Positions 17,039 through 26,050 of a stretch of DNA of 64,000 bases are shown piece by piece. The stretch is taken from NCBI RefSeq assembly GCF_900096945.1, contig NZ_FMKA01000004.1:174806-238805 (forward strand), read 5' to 3'. How positions within the stretch are numbered: position 1 is the stretch's first letter; every line of letters starts with the position of its first letter. The notes under the pieces were generated by a model. The model did not search any database and was not told the DNA's origin. It was given only the letters and a program-made list of their open reading frames with translations. The translations under genes and the position numbers were made by a program. The DNA comes from Anaerobium acetethylicum (lineage in GTDB: Bacteria; Bacillota; Clostridia; Lachnospirales; Lachnospiraceae).

Positions 17039-20000
17039 ATGAAAAAGATATTTGTTAAGAGGATCGCTTCCCTGCTTCTTGTAATCCCCCTGTGTATAAG
17101 TTCTCTGACTCATGCAATTCCGGCGGATGCGTCTATTGCTCTGGCAGCAGAAAGCAGTTCACCGGAACGGCTTTGGGATTTTTCTGACGGAACACAGGGA
17201 TGGATTTTTGACGGCAGCTGGGCCGGCGATAGTTATCACGGTACCAGCATGTGTACCCATGACCCTGAGAAAGGCATGCTGAAAGTCGATATGGACTTTT
17301 CACAGGATTCCTCCAATGGCTGGTGCCAGCCAGGGATCAGTTTTTCCGAGGAAACGGGCATTGACTATTCCGCCTTCACCACATTGAGTTTCGACCTGTA
17401 TTATGATTCAGCAGCTTTTACCACAGGCCAGATCACGATCAAAGCGGTTTCCGACAATGTTTTTCAGGAGCAGATGACAGGCTTCTACAATCTGACAACA
17501 GAAGATGCCGGAGGAACGCTGAAGAAAGCGACCATAGCATTTCAGCTTGATTCCAGCTATGCAAAAACAGAAACTCCCGGAAAACTCATGCTTCTGATCG
17601 TCGGAAACAGCACCGATTATAAAGGCAGCTTATGGTTCGACAATATCCGCCTGCATGCTCCGGTAATCGAAGATAATTATGTAGACGCGACGATAAGGCC
17701 GGCAACCCAGACTGTACTTTCAGACGACAGTTCGGCACTGACGGTAAACGAAACCAATATTCCTTATTCGGCAGAAATACAGCTGGCGGATCCGGATGCA
17801 AATAGTGCTTCCAAAGCAGTTTATCAGTATCTGAAAGCAGTAGGAGAATCAGATGCAGTCATCTACGGCCACATGGAAGATACGGTATTAAAAGCCGGAA
17901 CTTCTGAGCTGACCGATTCTGATACCAAAGACCTGACCGGCTCGATTGCCGGCCTTACAGGGCTCGACTGCGGCAATCTGTTTATAGGCTTTGCGGCAAA
18001 GTATAATGCCCGCCATCCGGAAGCCGTGCCGATTCCGGAAACTACAGAAGGAAATATCAGAGCAGCGGCTCTGTTCACAAATGAAGCCTTTGATGAAGGG
18101 GCTCTGATGACCCTTTCTGCACATATGCCGAATTTCGCTTTCGCCACGGTAAAGGATTCCACAGCTGCCAAGACATACGACCGCTACGACTATACCATGG
18201 CAGATTCCTATAATTTAAAAGGGAGCTGTATGAATCAGATCCTTCCAGGCGGCGCGTATCACGAGCAGTTCAATGCCTATCTGGATATGATCGCAGAATA
18301 TGCCCGGCAGGTAAACGGAGCCCTGCTGTTTCGTCCCTTCCACGAGAATACAGGAAGCTGGTTCTGGTGGGGCAAGGCATTCTGTGATGCCGAAACCTAT
18401 AAAAGCGTATTTAAGTATACTGTAGAATATCTGCGCGATACAAAAAACGTACACAATATTCTTTATCTGTATGGTCCCGGTTCCGAGGCTTCTTCTCTGG
18501 TGGAATACGGCGAACGATATCCAGGAGATGAATACGTGGATCTTATCGGATTTGACACCTATGATTCCAATCCGGTACCAGATGAAGAAGGATACACCTT
18601 CCAGACAAATTTTGAAAATTCGGTAAGACTCACAGATGCCTTTGCAAAACAGCACAACAAGCTTTTCGCAGTGACGGAAACTGGCATTTCCGGTCTGCAG
18701 GATACAGGAAACAGGCGTCCGGGCTGGTTTACTGAAATCCAGGATATCCTTACAAAAGATGCTTATGACTGCTGCTATTTTATGCTCTGGACGAACTATT
18801 CGGACAGCAGTTTTTATACCCCTTATGCCTCCTCAGTCAATGAAGACGGTACTCTTCACGGCCACGAACTGATGGATCCGTTTATTGAATTTTATAATAA
18901 TGAAAAAAGTATTTTTGCCAGCGACCAGAAATCCGTCCTGGCTGTGCATCCTGCATCCCCTTCCATAACAGCATGGGAGCAGGCAAGCGGCTACTTCACC
19001 CTCCCCGTTGCCGGATCCCGTATTCTGACAGAAACAGCTGTACATGCACGCCTGAACAAAGAAGGGGTATCCGCTTCCATCTGCGCTTCCAATGGTATCC
19101 AGGAAATCCCACTGGAAACAGTCGTTGACGGTAACACTGCATCCGCAATTCTGACTGCTGATGTCCTTACGCAGCTTGGTGAAGCCGCAAACGGAAAAAT
19201 CATCTTATATGCCGGTGAGACAAAACTGCAGGAAATTCCAGTTGTATTTAATATTCCAGAACAGGAAAAAGATCCGCTGCTGGTAGATGATTTCGAATCT
19301 TATTACGGCGAGTCCTCCATATTAAATGGCAATTGGGCTGTGAACAAAGACAGCGGAAGCAATTTGGTTATTTCCCTGTCTGAAGGCAATGTTTTCGAAG
19401 GTGAATATGCACTTCAGTTTTCTTATGACGAGACAAAAACAGGATGGGCCGGTGCGGTAACCGCCAAAGAAGCCGACTGGTCCGCATGCAATGCCCTGCA
19501 GTTCTGGGTCGCTCCTGACGGAAAGAACCAGAAGACCGTCATTCAGATCAATACTGCTGACGGCGGCTCTTATGAAGCATACCTGAATTCCTACGTGGAA
19601 TATGCAGTTACAACAGAACCTCTTCTGGTCACCCTTCCATTTTCGGAATTTGTGGATAAAGGAGGCCGCGGTCCACTCACCAGCCAGGCCGCAGGCGCAG
19701 TGACAAGCTTTGGCCTTTGGCTGAATGCGATCAGCGATTCCTCTGCCCTTGTCGATGGCCGGGTCAGCGGAACAATCTATTATGACAGGATTATTGCTGT
19801 TGCTTCCAGCAAAACAGCACCATCATTTGAAACAGCAGCTGATCTTTCCATTGCAGGAATGACCACAGAAGTTCTCCAGAAGGCTGTTGATGATGCAGAG
19901 GCTTTTATTAAAAAGGAATATACCAAAGAAAGCTGGCGTATATTCAAAGACTCTCTCAAGTATGCAGAAAAAGTTTTAAAAAATGAACAGGCAGATCAGG

Positions 20001-20089
20001 AAACTCTCTATCATGCTTTTGACGCCCTGCGACATGCTGAAGAGAGTCTGATTGAAATTGAAAAAGGATACAACGAGGACGTGATGTAA
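17039..20089 (+). CDS. Secreted multidomain GH26 endo-beta-mannanase
   Basis: A 1016-residue exported enzyme. A signal peptide (MKKIFVKRIASLLLVIPLC, cleavage near residue 32-40) is followed by a carbohydrate-binding-like beta domain (about 45-205), a GH26 catalytic domain (about 260-625), an Ig-like linker, a second binding-like domain (about 745-920) and a C-terminal FIVAR-type helical repeat (about 940-1005). The catalytic acid/base is E436 in RPFHENTGSWFWWG and the nucleophile E547 in AVTETG. It should cut beta-1,4-mannan outside the cell. There is no LPXTG anchor. The stop codon overlaps the left end of a dispersed repeat. Confidence 0.93.
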   Translation: MKKIFVKRIASLLLVIPLCISSLTHAIPADASIALAAESSSPERLWDFSDGTQGWIFDGSWAGDSYHGTSMCTHDPEKGMLKVDMDFSQDSSNGWCQPGISFSEETGIDYSAFTTLSFDLYYDSAAFTTGQITIKAVSDNVFQEQMTGFYNLTTEDAGGTLKKATIAFQLDSSYAKTETPGKLMLLIVGNSTDYKGSLWFDNIRLHAPVIEDNYVDATIRPATQTVLSDDSSALTVNETNIPYSAEIQLADPDANSASKAVYQYLKAVGESDAVIYGHMEDTVLKAGTSELTDSDTKDLTGSIAGLTGLDCGNLFIGFAAKYNARHPEAVPIPETTEGNIRAAALFTNEAFDEGALMTLSAHMPNFAFATVKDSTAAKTYDRYDYTMADSYNLKGSCMNQILPGGAYHEQFNAYLDMIAEYARQVNGALLFRPFHENTGSWFWWGKAFCDAETYKSVFKYTVEYLRDTKNVHNILYLYGPGSEASSLVEYGERYPGDEYVDLIGFDTYDSNPVPDEEGYTFQTNFENSVRLTDAFAKQHNKLFAVTETGISGLQDTGNRRPGWFTEIQDILTKDAYDCCYFMLWTNYSDSSFYTPYASSVNEDGTLHGHELMDPFIEFYNNEKSIFASDQKSVLAVHPASPSITAWEQASGYFTLPVAGSRILTETAVHARLNKEGVSASICASNGIQEIPLETVVDGNTASAILTADVLTQLGEAANGKIILYAGETKLQEIPVVFNIPEQEKDPLLVDDFESYYGESSILNGNWAVNKDSGSNLVISLSEGNVFEGEYALQFSYDETKTGWAGAVTAKEADWSACNALQFWVAPDGKNQKTVIQINTADGGSYEAYLNSYVEYAVTTEPLLVTLPFSEFVDKGGRGPLTSQAAGAVTSFGLWLNAISDSSALVDGRVSGTIYYDRIIAVASSKTAPSFETAADLSIAGMTTEVLQKAVDDAEAFIKKEYTKESWRIFKDSLKYAEKVLKNEQADQETLYHAFDALRHAEESLIEIEKGYNEDVM

Positions 20090-20263
20090 AAACATGTTCA
20101 TTCGCACTGTAAAGTGTTTTCGCCTTCAAGTTTTAGGTTGGCGGAGTTGGAATGGCGAAACCACTTTGCTCTAAAGCTGCTCATTGAATCATGTTTTGCA
20201 TCACTGTGTGACAGATGGCGAATGTGCAAATTGACGAAGCTGAATGTTACAAGAGAGCTTATG
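20081..20263. repeat. Dispersed repeat family 2, copy A
   Basis: Begins GTGATGTAAAAACATG (supplying the mannanase stop codon); an inverted end, TCATGTTTTGCATCAC, lies at 20189-20204. Similarity to copy B at 32845 continues to about 20263 (GTTACAAGAG block). Both copies follow genes for extracellular enzymes and precede a rho-independent terminator. Confidence 0.75.
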
Positions 20264-20292
20264 AAACTATCAATCTAAGAACCATGAAATCG

Positions 20293-20336
20293 GACAAGGT
20301 CAAAGCCCTTATGTGGCTTTGACCTTGTTTTTTTTG
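20293..20336 (+). terminator. Terminator of the mannanase gene
   Basis: A perfect 13-bp stem, CAAGGTCAAAGCC / GGCTTTGACCTTG, followed by eight Ts. Some 200 bases separate it from the stop codon because a family 2 repeat lies between. Confidence 0.93.
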
Positions 20337-20344
20337 ATTACATT

Positions 20345-20632
20345 CTGGGGGGATACTGACATCCGGACGGCTCTACCTACTCCGGACGGCTCACCCTGTA
20401 GAACCTGCCTTGCAGGTTCTACAGGGTCGCGGGCATTCGCCCGCTCTATTCATACCAGTTTACGGACGCCGCTGCAAGCAGCGCGCCCTAATCTGGGGGG
20501 GTACTGACATCCGGACGGCTCACCCTGTAGAACCTGCCTTGCAGGTTCCACAGGGTCGCGGGCATTCGCCCGCTCTATTCATACCAGTTTACGGACGCTG
20601 CTGCCAGCAGCGCGCCCTAATCTGGTATGAAT
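20345..20632. repeat. Two tandem copies of a 148-bp hairpin-rich repeat
   Basis: The unit starts with a G-run and TACTGACATCCGGACGG and repeats with a period of 148 bases; the second copy lacks a 19-base internal stretch. Each unit holds three hairpins: a 14-15-bp stem starting CCTGTAGAACCTGC (mismatched once in copy 2), CGGGC-ATTC-GCCCG, and GCTGC...GCAGC. The end of copy 2 also closes an 11-bp inverted repeat ATTCATACCAG / CTGGTATGAAT. It lies between the mannanase terminator and a tRNA pair. Confidence 0.85.
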
Positions 20633-20715
20633 ATGAGCCTGCTCATTGCTTTTCGCGCAAAAAGAAACCGCCAAGCCTTATATTCTAAGACTTGACGGCG
20701 CCCCTGCCAAGGTAA

Positions 20716-20789
20716 TCGAAGCGACGGGATTCGAACCCACGGCCTCTGCGTCCCGAACGCAGCGCTCTACCAAACTGAGCCACGCTTCG
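20716..20789 (-). tRNA. tRNA-Pro (CGG)
   Basis: Cloverleaf with acceptor stem CGAAGCG / CGCTTCG, D-arm GCTCAGTTTGGTAGAGC, anticodon arm CTGCG-TTCGGGA-CGCAG giving anticodon CGG, T-loop TTCGAAT and discriminator A. CCA is not encoded. Confidence 0.96.
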
Positions 20790-20845
20790 ATAATATAAAA
20801 GCACCAACCCCGCAGCTCTCATGTCTGCAAAACTAGTGCTTATAA

Positions 20846-20918
20846 TGCGCCAACAGGGGCTCGAACCCGGGACACCCTGATTAAGAGTCAGGTGCTCTAC
20901 CAACTGAGCTATTGGCGC
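20846..20918 (-). tRNA. tRNA-Lys (CTT)
   Basis: Acceptor stem starting GCGCCAA, D-arm GCTCAGTTGGTAGAGC, anticodon arm CCTGA-CTCTTAA-TCAGG (anticodon CTT), T-arm with GTTCGAGCC and discriminator A. It lies 56 bases upstream of tRNA-Pro on the same strand and is probably co-transcribed with it. Confidence 0.97.
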
Positions 20919-21056
20919 AAATGCGTTATCAACAACGCAAGATAAATTATATAATACTTATGTTAGAATTGCAAGCCCTTTTTTAATATTTTTTTTATTA
21001 TTTTTTTATTTGATACCAGCGTCAAAAATCATGTTTGTTTATTTCTTAGATCATCC

Positions 21057-21102
21057 AGAAAAATCACCGGCAGATATCCACAATCCGCCGGTGATTTTTA
21101 CC
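21057..21102. terminator. Terminator downstream of trxA
   Basis: AAAATCACCGGC and GCCGGTGATTTT form a 12-bp stem with A/T-rich flanks on both sides; it follows trxA on the minus strand. Confidence 0.88.
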
Positions 21103-21136
21103 TTTCATCCACAATCAGCTATGCACAGGTGGACAA

Positions 21137-21445
21137 CTACAGGAGCTTTGCCTCAAGCGCTGCCTGGGATACTGCTCCTACCAGGGTTCCTGTTACTTCT
21201 CCGTTTTTAAAAACCAGAAACGTAGGGATCGACATTACCTTATATTTTGCTGCAGATGCGGGGCTTGCATCAACATTGAGCTTGCCGACCTTTACTTTTC
21301 CGGCATACTTCTCCGCTATCTTTTCAACCACAGGAGCCATCATCTTGCATGGTCCGCACCAATCTGCATAAAAATCAACTAGAACCGGTATGTCTGATTT
21401 TAAAACTTCATCATTAAAGTTTCCGTCATTAAAAATAAGTTCCAT
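21137..21445 (-). CDS. trxA: Thioredoxin
   Basis: A 102-residue thioredoxin with the redox motif WCGPC (about residues 29-33), the cis-proline segment MSIPTFLVF and FKNGEV. It reduces protein disulfides in the cytoplasm using electrons from thioredoxin reductase, which is not in this window. The start was moved 17 codons in from the longest frame to ATG 21445, which has AAAGGAGAG seven to eight bases upstream. A family 1 repeat lies just upstream, so its promoter must be close or within that repeat. Confidence 0.95.
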   Translation of the reverse strand: MELIFNDGNFNDEVLKSDIPVLVDFYADWCGPCKMMAPVVEKIAEKYAGKVKVGKLNVDASPASAAKYKVMSIPTFLVFKNGEVTGTLVGAVSQAALEAKLL

Positions 21446-21484
21446 CCTAATCTCTCCTTTTCTATTCATCTTATGACTTCCAGT

Positions 21485-21637
21485 GTTACTGTTCACTCCG
21501 TGACCAGTAACACGCTTCGCGATGCACAGAAATGGTTGAAATGCACCATTTCGCGCTGCAATCCCCGGGTTTTATGTGACTTTCGCTTCGCTACACTCAC
21601 AAAAACACCTCGCGTTGGATAACGTGTAAACAGTAAC
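21485..21637. repeat. Dispersed repeat family 1, full copy
   Basis: About 153 bp, opening with the 27-bp palindrome (GTTACTGTTCAC...GACCAGTAAC) and closing with GTGTAAACAGTAAC, so the outer ends form an inverted repeat. The interior (GATGCACAGAAATGG..., CCATTTCGCGC, CGGGTTTTATG, AAAAACACCTCGC) lines up with the copies at 39593 and 60702. It lies between trxA and trmB. Confidence 0.7.
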
Positions 21638-21716
21638 CTTACAGTTGCAATATCCCTGCTTCTCATATAAGCAATTCATTTCCATGGCTGCTCATACCCT
21701 AAGTATAGCTATAATA

Positions 21717-22355
21717 TTACCGGTATGCAATCAGTTTATTAATTGGATTTCCGATACTTGAAAATTTCTCCTCATACTCAGTCATTACATTGCCTTCCGA
21801 CATCTCCACATCATTATGAAGGTCAAAGGTATGCTTTTCGAGTATCCAGCCTGCGTTCACAACTTCTTCCAGTGAAAAATCAAAAAGAGGCCTGTTGTCA
21901 GTCTTAAATTCAACCCTTCCATCCTTTTTCAGGATCTTATCATATCTCTTGAAAAATTCTTTTGAAGTCAGCCTTCTTTTCGCATGCCTGTCCTTCGGCC
22001 ATGGATCGGAAAAATTAAGGTAGATCTTATCCACTTCCCCTTCGTCGAATACGGACCCGATATCTTCCGCATCCATTCTGATGAATAAAAGGTTTTCAAC
22101 CTCAACCTCTTCCCTTTTTTCAAGGGCTCTCAAAAGAACACTCGAATACTTTTCTATTCCGATATAATTGATTTCCGGATTCCTGATCGCCAGTTCCGTA
22201 ATGAATCTGCCTTTTCCCATTCCGATTTCAATCTGTACCGGATTCTGATTTCCGAAAACCTCTTTCCATTTTCCATGCTGTTCCTCTGGATTCTGTACTA
22301 CGAACCTGTTTGATCCTATCACTTCCCGGGATCCCTTTATGTTTCTTAATCTCAT
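21717..22355 (-). CDS. trmB: tRNA (guanine-N7-)-methyltransferase
   Basis: A 212-residue SAM-dependent methyltransferase that makes m7G at position 46 of tRNA. It shows IEIGMGKGRFITELA (SAM-binding loop), NYIGIEKYSSVLLRAL, and the TrmB signature YLNFSDPWPKDRHAKRRLT. The start was moved to ATG 22355 (MRLRNIKGSRE, the usual N-terminus), which has AAAGGAG eight bases upstream. No partner gene; downstream is a repeat, then trxA. Confidence 0.96.
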   Translation of the reverse strand: MRLRNIKGSREVIGSNRFVVQNPEEQHGKWKEVFGNQNPVQIEIGMGKGRFITELAIRNPEINYIGIEKYSSVLLRALEKREEVEVENLLFIRMDAEDIGSVFDEGEVDKIYLNFSDPWPKDRHAKRRLTSKEFFKRYDKILKKDGRVEFKTDNRPLFDFSLEEVVNAGWILEKHTFDLHNDVEMSEGNVMTEYEEKFSSIGNPINKLIAYR

Positions 22356-22711
22356 GTTTTTCTCCTTTGCTGAATCAGCCTGTATTGAATGAATAAATGA
22401 ATTATGATAAGTCAACTTACAAAAATCACATATTATGAGGCTGTTTTTTAATCAAATTATATATAGTATTTTTCTAAAAAAGGTGTATTATGGTTAGAAA
22501 GATGCTCTTTTTTTAGAAACAAACTCTGTCCGTCAGGGAATTATCTGTCTTATTATTCTTTCCTTTTCCCTGAGCCGTGACTCCGCTTTTACTATTATAT
22601 ATTCTGTTCCAAGCAAGTGGCAAGCAAAACAAAACCTTTCTGTTAAATAAAACAGGCATGAACATCTAAGAATAAACTGACAGTCAGGAAAACAATCAGG
22701 AGCGTGTAATT
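22356..22711. other. Gap before the V-ATPase operon
   Basis: About 355 bases between divergent trmB and the V-type ATPase operon. It contains an imperfect dyad (GTCAGGGA ... TCCCTGAG, about 22531-22575) and AT-rich stretches, presumably holding both promoters. No RNA gene or small ORF with a ribosome-binding site was recognised. Confidence 0.3.
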
Positions 22712-23026
22712 ATGGAAGAAGTAGTAAACAGACTATCGCAAATCGAGGCAATTTCAACAGGCATTATCGAGGATGCCTCCATCCAGAAAAAAGCCCTTTC
22801 CCTGGAAAACATAAAAAGAATGGATGCATTCGACGCCGAAACCGATGCTGAGACGGCAAAAAGCATCTCAGAACTGACCGGGCAGCTGGACAGACAGCTT
22901 TCAGAAGAGCTCTCCCGTTTACGGGATGCTACGGATTCGGAACTGGAAAGGATCACAAACCTTTATCACTCGCATCATACAGAACTTGCACAGGAGCTGT
23001 TAAAAAAAGTAATAGGAGCTGATTGA
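22712..23026 (+). CDS. V-type ATPase stalk subunit, G/H type
   Basis: A 104-residue, almost wholly helical and charged protein (MEEVVNRLSQIEAISTGII..., ending with TNLYHSHHTELAQELLKKV). Size, coiled-coil character and position at the head of the operon identify it as the small peripheral-stalk partner of subunit E (NtpF-like, also called subunit H or G). It helps hold the A3B3 head still against the membrane sector. The next gene starts one base after its stop. Confidence 0.8.
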   Translation: MEEVVNRLSQIEAISTGIIEDASIQKKALSLENIKRMDAFDAETDAETAKSISELTGQLDRQLSEELSRLRDATDSELERITNLYHSHHTELAQELLKKVIGAD

Positions 23027-23027
23027 T

Positions 23028-24065
23028 ATGGGCAGTTTATTTTCCTATGGCGCTATTGCCACTAAAATAAGGTCTATGCAGGCAGATCTGCTTAGCGATA
23101 ATGAATACAGAGAACTTGCCATGCAGAGCAGCATACCTGAAGCTGTGGCTTTTTTAAGGAGACAGCCCGCCTACCAAAGCCTCCTGTCTGATGTTGACGA
23201 GTCGAAGCTTCACAGGGGACAGATTGAAAAGCTGCTCCGCAAGACGATCCAGCAGGATTTTTCCAAGCTTTACAGATTTGCAGATGCTGACCAGCGAAAA
23301 TTCCTGAACATGTATTTTGAACGATACGAAGTCGCGGCCCTGAAAACCTTTCTCCGGATGCTGTTCAACCAGAAAGGCGGAGCCTTTGATATCTCATCCA
23401 GCAGGATTATTTTTGAGAAGCATTCCCAGATTGATATCGCTAAGCTTTCAACTGCATCGACCATAGAAGAATTCGTATCCTTTCTCAGGGAAACCCCTTA
23501 CTATCCGCCTCTCATAAGGCTGGAGAGCATGACTTCCCCCACTCTGTTCGACTATGAGCTGGCTCTTGACATCTATTATTTCACCCATATATGGGACGTC
23601 CTCCCTGATGTCGTGAAAGGCAGGGAGCTGAAGGATCTGAAAGTCACCTATGGCGGCAAGATTGACCTGCTGAATATCCAGTGGATTTACCGGTCCAGAT
23701 TCTACTACCATATGTCTGCCGCTGATATCTACGCACTAATTATACCTGTCAGCTACCGATTGAAAAAGGAGCAGCTGGTACATCTGGTAGAATCATCAGA
23801 TGAAAACGAATTCACGGCTGTCCTGAAAACTACCCACTATGGAAAAATATATCCACAGGCTGACAGCCACACACTGGAGGATATGTATATCAGGCTCCGC
23901 GATAACATGCATGCCGCCGCAGTAAGAAAAAACCCTTACTCTGCCGCCGTGCTGGACTCCTATCTCTACCGCAAGGAACATGAAATCAACAAGATCACGA
24001 CAGCGCTCGAATGTATCCGATATGGTCTTGAGCCAAGTGAAACAATCAAATATATAATCAAATAA
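23028..24065 (+). CDS. ntpC: V-type ATPase subunit C (d-type)
   Basis: A 345-residue soluble protein of the AC39 family, the funnel that links the central rotor to the membrane c-ring. Three repeated helical bundles are suggested by recurring Y/F-rich blocks (KFLNMYFERYEVAALKTFLR; FDYELALDIYYFTHIWDVLP; NPYSAAVLDSYLYRKEHEIN). It follows the G/H gene by one base and precedes subunit I by 20 bases. Confidence 0.92.
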   Translation: MGSLFSYGAIATKIRSMQADLLSDNEYRELAMQSSIPEAVAFLRRQPAYQSLLSDVDESKLHRGQIEKLLRKTIQQDFSKLYRFADADQRKFLNMYFERYEVAALKTFLRMLFNQKGGAFDISSSRIIFEKHSQIDIAKLSTASTIEEFVSFLRETPYYPPLIRLESMTSPTLFDYELALDIYYFTHIWDVLPDVVKGRELKDLKVTYGGKIDLLNIQWIYRSRFYYHMSAADIYALIIPVSYRLKKEQLVHLVESSDENEFTAVLKTTHYGKIYPQADSHTLEDMYIRLRDNMHAAAVRKNPYSAAVLDSYLYRKEHEINKITTALECIRYGLEPSETIKYIIK

Positions 24066-24085
24066 CTTACGGGGGGTGCAGAATA

Positions 24086-26011
24086 TTGATTGTTAAAATG
24101 AAATTTCTTAGCATTGCCGGTCCAAAGGCTGATATTGACAGGGTCACCGAAACTTATCTCTCCAAATATGAAATCTATCTGGAGAACGCCCTTTCAGAGC
24201 TTAAGACAGTAAAGAGCCTGAAGCCATATATTGAAATCAATCCATACAAGGAGCTTCTTGCAAAATCAAAAGAATTTTTAAGCCTTATCGATACGAAAAA
24301 TGTTACCTTTCCAGATAATCTTTCAATTGAAGAGTCAATCAGCATAATCAATTCCACTGACGAGCTGCTCAGGCAGATGAGAACCGAAAAGGCTAAACTG
24401 GAAAAGCAGCGGGACGAGCTTCAGGCTTCCCTGATTAAAATCCAGCCTTTCCGGGAACTCCGTTACGATATCGAAAAAATACTGGATTTCAATTTCATCA
24501 GATTCAGATTTGGAAAAATAGCAAATGAATACTACCAGAAATTCGAGCGGTACGTCTACGACGACCTGAATACCATCTTCTACAAATGCCACTCGGACGA
24601 AAATTATGTATGGGGCGTCTACTTTATGCCGGTAGGCGAGAAAGACAAGGTCGATGCGGTCTATGCATCCCTTCACTTTGAACGTTTTTTCCTTCCCGAT
24701 GAATACACCGGAACGCCGGAAGAAGCCTATACCAGGCTGGAAGAGCAGATCATGGAGCTTTCCGCTGACATAACTGCAATCAATATGCGGGCGGCAAATA
24801 CGCTGGCATCGATAAAGGAAAAGCTGCTTGCCGCTCATAAAAAGCTGGAAACCTTTGCAAAAAACTTCGATATCAGAAAAATGGCTGCCTGCACCAGGGA
24901 CTACCACGACGTCTTCTATATACTCTGCGGCTGGATGTCAGAAAAGGATGCCCTGCTCCTGCAAAAAGATGTAGCCCACGATGACAATCTTTTTGTAATT
25001 ATGGAAGATGATGTCAACAATATCCCTGAAAAACCGCCTACAAAGCTTAAAAATCCGAAGCTTTTCAGACCCTTTGAATCGTTCATAAGGATGTACGGTC
25101 TTCCGGCATATAACGAATTTGATCCTACCATTTTCCTTGCACTGAGCTATATCCTGATTTTCGGCTGCATGTTCGGCGACGTCGGACAGGGACTTCTTCT
25201 TGCAGCCGGCGGCGCCCTTCTTTACAAATTCAGAAAAATGGATATTGGCGCCATCGTTTCAATGGCAGGCTTATCCTCTATCCTGTTCGGTTTTCTGTAC
25301 GGAAGCTTTTTCGGATTCGAAGATGTCCTTCCTGCATTATGGATGAAGCCCATGGAGATGCTCATCACCCTGCCCGTTTTAGGATCCCTAAATTCGATCC
25401 TTGTGATTACAGTTGCCTTCGGAATGGCCATGATTCTTATATCAATGATCATCAATATTGTAAACGGCATCAGACAGCATAACATAGAAAAGGTCCTATT
25501 CGACCAGAATGGTATCTCAGGCCTTATATTCTATGGATCTGCCGTAGCCATAATCGTGCTTTTCATGACCGGCCATGCCCTGCCGGGCGGAATACTCCTG
25601 GGCGTACTTTTTCTCATACCGCTTCTTCTCATAACTTTCAAAGAGCCACTTGCCCTTCTTGTTGAAAAGAAGACGGAGCATCTTCCGAAAGACAAAGCCA
25701 TGTTCCTGACCCAGGCCATATTCGAACTCATAGAAATCGTACTGAGCTATATGACGAACACAATCTCCTTCGTCCGAATCGGGGCTTTCGCCCTGAGCCA
25801 TGCAGGCATGATGGAAGCAGTCATGATGCTGGCCGGAGCCGAAAACGGAGGGTCTCCCAACTGGATCGTCATTATCCTCGGAAACCTATTTGTAATGGGA
25901 ATGGAAGGCCTGATTGTAGGCATCCATGCACTCCGTCTTGAATACTATGAAATCTTCAGCCGGTTCTTTTCAGGAAACGGGCGGGAGTTCAAACCCTACT
26001 CGAACCAGTAA
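24086..26011 (+). CDS. ntpI: V-type ATPase subunit I (a-type)
   Basis: A 641-residue two-part protein: an N-terminal cytoplasmic domain with coiled-coil arms (about 1-330) and a C-terminal membrane domain with about seven helices from residue 345 on (FLALSYILIFGCMFGDVGQG). The ion-channel helix includes ISFVRIGAFALSHAGM with the essential arginine. It carries ions to and from the c-ring. TTG at 24086 is chosen as start because GGGGGGTG lies seven bases upstream; an in-frame ATG 12 bases later is the alternative. Confidence 0.95.
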   Translation: MIVKMKFLSIAGPKADIDRVTETYLSKYEIYLENALSELKTVKSLKPYIEINPYKELLAKSKEFLSLIDTKNVTFPDNLSIEESISIINSTDELLRQMRTEKAKLEKQRDELQASLIKIQPFRELRYDIEKILDFNFIRFRFGKIANEYYQKFERYVYDDLNTIFYKCHSDENYVWGVYFMPVGEKDKVDAVYASLHFERFFLPDEYTGTPEEAYTRLEEQIMELSADITAINMRAANTLASIKEKLLAAHKKLETFAKNFDIRKMAACTRDYHDVFYILCGWMSEKDALLLQKDVAHDDNLFVIMEDDVNNIPEKPPTKLKNPKLFRPFESFIRMYGLPAYNEFDPTIFLALSYILIFGCMFGDVGQGLLLAAGGALLYKFRKMDIGAIVSMAGLSSILFGFLYGSFFGFEDVLPALWMKPMEMLITLPVLGSLNSILVITVAFGMAMILISMIINIVNGIRQHNIEKVLFDQNGISGLIFYGSAVAIIVLFMTGHALPGGILLGVLFLIPLLLITFKEPLALLVEKKTEHLPKDKAMFLTQAIFELIEIVLSYMTNTISFVRIGAFALSHAGMMEAVMMLAGAENGGSPNWIVIILGNLFVMGMEGLIVGIHALRLEYYEIFSRFFSGNGREFKPYSNQ

Positions 26012-26050
26012 CATATACTAACTGTTATAGAAACAAAGGAGGACAATACC

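Noticed and set aside
20345..20632. CRISPR array or integron sites
   Set aside because: Only two long units without unique spacers, and no integrase or cas gene nearby.
20685..20903. 72-residue minus-strand ORF
   Set aside because: It runs through tRNA-Pro and tRNA-Lys; the open frame is an accident of tRNA sequence.
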